Positions 41,771-44,328 of a stretch of 44,328 nt of DNA are shown piece after piece. Under the pieces are notes generated by a model that had not been told where the DNA came from, ran no database searches, and saw only the letters and a list, made by a program, of their open reading frames with translations. Source of the DNA: Folioceros fuciformis (lineage: Eukaryota; Anthocerotophyta; Anthocerotopsida; Anthocerotales); assembly GCA_049999805.1 (NCBI GenBank), contig JBNGIO010006370.1, positions 1-44,328 on the forward strand, read 5' to 3'. A program made the position numbers and the translations under genes. The stretch's first letter is position 1; every line of letters starts with the position of its first letter.

Positions 41771-42884
41771 ATTTTGTCCTAGAACAACAATGTTGGTCAT
41801 CATATCCACAAGACTTCCGTTCTAGATTTGATATAGGACTAGCGGGGGTCGTAATATATGAGATGACTACCCATTAAGGATATATGAGATGACTACCCAT
41901 TAAGGATAGTAGACAACAGCATGTCTAGTGTACGTGTAGCATGCATACAACTGGATATAGACATGTGTTTGATACCAAGAGATCCCAAGCATGAACCACC
42001 TTCTTGCCTTAGCAATGGCCATGGACACCTTGCAAGCCTGTAGTGCTTCCTTCAATGCCTAGGTGTAGTTCTTCACCTTGCAAGCTAAAGAATGCCTAGG
42101 NNNNNNNNNNCCTTGCAAGCTAAAGAATGCCTAGGTGTAGTTCTTCACCTTGCAAGCCTTTAGCGCTTCCTTCAATGCCTAGTTGTAGTTCTTCACCTTG
42201 CTTTTGGCCCCATCCTCTAAACTAGACTTGCAGTAGCAACAAAGGTTGCTATGCTATTTGTTGTGCCAATGCAAACTACACAATCCCTCCTAACCATATG
42301 CACCAAATTTAAAGGACATAAAATTTCATGGGCAAAGTTAGGCACCTTGTTCTAATTAAAAACCAAAACCAAAGTAAGACTAACCACGCTCCCGTGCAAC
42401 AAGGGTAGCCACTAGATTGATCACTACTCATGGTCATGACATTTAAAATGCCATGTCTTTTTGTTTGGAAAGCAATGAAGCGCATACGTGTTATAAAACA
42501 TCTTATTTATTTTGTCAAGACCCAAGGACAAGCTATAAGCATGATAAAAATATATAATTAATCGAGAACTAATAACAAGTAATAAATGTATAAAATTATT
42601 TACTTTGTCGAGAACCAAGGATAACTAATAAGATTGATAAAACTATCTTCTTTCTCATGAACCAAGAACAAGTAATACGTGTGAGAAGAATATCTTTTTT
42701 GTCCAAAACCAATGACACTAATAGCTATGTATTCGTGCAATACGTATGTTATTTATCATCAAACCATTCGTTTAGAAAGAAGTTTTAAGATCATTCCAAT
42801 TCTGCAATGCCTTGCAATTATGATTCATTCCTACTAAATAAGGACTCAACAACTATCATGCAACATACGATGCAATATGATATT
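41771..42884. other. AT-rich region with small duplications, no gene
   Basis: Contains a duplicated block ATATGAGATGACTACCCATT at about 41857 and 41882, the repeat around the 10-N gap, and otherwise no recognisable gene. Confidence 0.5.
42036..42200. repeat. tandem repeat interrupted by 10-N gap (42101-42110)
   Basis: CCTAGGTGTAGTTCTTCACC with TTGCAAGC recurs three to four times. The 25 bp before the gap (CCTTGCAAGCTAAAGAATGC plus CTAGG) are the same as the 25 bp after it, which suggests unmerged contig ends. Confidence 0.85.
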
Positions 42885-43770
42885 GTTACAAGATTTGCGA
42901 ACTATGAGATCCATGACATCGTATTGAGCGAAGGTACCCAAGCATAAGTCATGCTTGGAAAAAATATCACTTTTGATGAACTTGTCGCTTTTAAGGTCAT
43001 TAAGAATGTTGGCAAAATATGCATGAAGGCCATAGACCGCAAATTCCAAGCTCTAAAAGTATTGGATCACCCAAACATAGTGAAAGCATATTCTATGCAG
43101 GGCTTGAATAAAACAATGTTCATGGTTCAAGAACGCTCCATTTATTTTAGAAAAACAAGATGAAAAAACAAAAGAGGGAGATAAATCGTGATTGAGATAC
43201 TTGGGGCTAACCCTCTAAAGCCTAATGACTAGTAATAGTACCTAAAATATTATGGTACCCAATGAGAAAGGTCTACCTATCAGTGGAGTTGCTGATGCTG
43301 CCTCACTTGTTAATGTTGTTGTCTTGTATATGGCAGTAGCCAATTCTTTCTGTAGAGCAATGGAAACCCTTTGGTAAAAGAACGCTACAACAATCCACGA
43401 AAGAGGAAGATCAAGCCCATTTTTCAAGTTATGAAGTGCCTTGGCACAAGACTTCAAAACTTGGAAAATTCCTTGCACATGGTCTCGTGAATCTCAACCC
43501 TAAGTTCAAGAACTAATGGGACAAAGTCCATTATACCACCTTATTCAACTTAATATATCGATGGGTGAAGACATAAGTGCTCACTGTTTTCACGAACTTA
43601 AATCTAGTCTAGAATATTGTCATGACGCTGGTGTCTTTCATCGTTACATCAAACTAGATAATCTATTCGTGGAGTTTTGAAAATCGTTGACTTTGGAATT
43701 TGTTGCACAAGAAACTCAAATACCAAATTCGGGACGTTTGTCTAAGGTAGCATATGCTAAGGATATTTAC
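42885..43770 (+). pseudogene. decayed Ser/Thr protein kinase (SNF1/CAMK-like), interrupted
   Basis: N-lobe remains: YEIHDIVLSEGT, then a stop, VMLGKNITFDELVAFKVI (VAFK lysine), ALKVLDHPNIVKAYSMQ at about 43051-43100. The C-lobe resumes after an insertion: HELKSSLEYCHDAGVFHRYIKLDNLF (catalytic loop HRY instead of HRD) at about 43587-43670. A frameshift follows, then LKIVDFG in the DFG motif at about 43677-43700. Stops, shifts and loss of the catalytic Asp make it non-functional. Confidence 0.75.
43242..43478 (-). repeat. dispersed repeat inserted in the kinase pseudogene
   Basis: The minus-strand frame with PLSWIVVAFFYQRVSIALQK and TSEAASATPLIGRPFSLG lies exactly between the kinase N- and C-lobe remnants. 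It is related to 8270-8575. The parent element is not identified. Confidence 0.5.
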
Positions 43771-44328
43771 AGGGCCACTTATCAAGTTAAGTCCAATGGA
43801 TGTCCATGTAGACTAGCTTATGCCATAGACATTTGTGCACTACTACATTTTGTGCTTATTTATGATGTTTGTTTTTGTCACATAGTTATCACAAATTTGA
43901 GCAATTTACGATGGCGGATTTATTGCGAAAAATTGTGATATGTATGTCATAAAAATATTGTGCTTAGCAAAAAAACAAGAATCATTAGAACCATTCCCGT
44001 TCTTCATTCTGTCCTGCGAAACATCTAGTACCAACAAAACGGTTAGTTAGTTCAAAGTCAGATTGTACTCTCAAGAGTGCACATGGCCGTGTAATGTCAA
44101 TTCAAGACCAAGCATATGAAAGGAGCATAAGACAAGCCTCGGCCCATTTTCACTGCAGATTCCATCAACCCATTTCTTCTCCAACAAAAAAATTCTTCCT
44201 CTAGATCTTGGTTGTGAATTATATATAAATCTGGATAAACCAACTGGATAAATCCACACATCAACTGTAAGCGACCAAGGGCACATAGCAACAATCGCAT
44301 AATCAAGGCAATCTTCGTTCTTTTGTGT
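43771..44328. other. right end, no gene recognised
   Basis: AT-rich DNA with short open frames only. A few residues after the kinase DFG remnant may still derive from that gene, but nothing can be aligned by eye. Confidence 0.4.

Overview
The window looks like nuclear DNA of a seed-free land plant. It carries a cluster of almost identical, intronless PLS-class pentatricopeptide (PPR) genes. All of them end in the DYW:KP version of the editing domain: a KKPA motif replaces the PG box, the HAE active-site motif is kept, and the tail is GRP or DRP instead of DYW. That variant is known from hornworts, ferns and non-Selaginella lycophytes and is linked to U-to-C organelle RNA editing, so one of those lineages is the best guess. 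Plant telomere-type repeats (TTTAGGG), Ty1/copia debris, a MITE, many minisatellites and two N gaps fit a repeat-rich draft nuclear assembly.

Layout. 1-310: 33-bp minisatellite. 753-6383 (minus): remains of one large gene encoding a duplicated leucine-rich-repeat (LRR) module, a ROC GTPase, a COR domain and, in the last exon, a complete animal-type caspase domain. A 92-nt GT-AG intron (2187-2278) joins the COR domain to the caspase exon in frame. The receptor half has five frame breaks and one stop; the caspase exon is intact. 6384-9350: minisatellites and unannotated DNA. 9346-14733: repeat island with a copia reverse-transcriptase scrap carrying a captured PPR piece, a 519-bp tandem array bounded by inverted telomere-like repeats, and a decayed copia gag-protease-integrase. 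15398-40056: PPR cluster with five full-size DYW:KP genes (A plus, B minus, C plus, D plus, E minus), two pseudogenes, and an intact intronless methylmalonate-semialdehyde dehydrogenase gene between B and the first pseudogene. 40073-44328: a MITE, a GNAT acetyltransferase gene, a gap inside a repeat, and a decayed protein kinase gene.

How the genes work together. The PPR genes are paralogues that probably edit organelle transcripts. Their repeat modules are homogenised, while the base-selecting residues differ. The dehydrogenase belongs to mitochondrial valine/pyrimidine catabolism and is a bystander. The LRR-ROC-COR-caspase gene is unrelated to the PPR cluster and is the most surprising item: plants are generally described as having metacaspases but no canonical caspases, and here a caspase with an Asp-type pocket is fused to a nucleotide-switch receptor, an arrangement reminiscent of immune or cell-death receptors.
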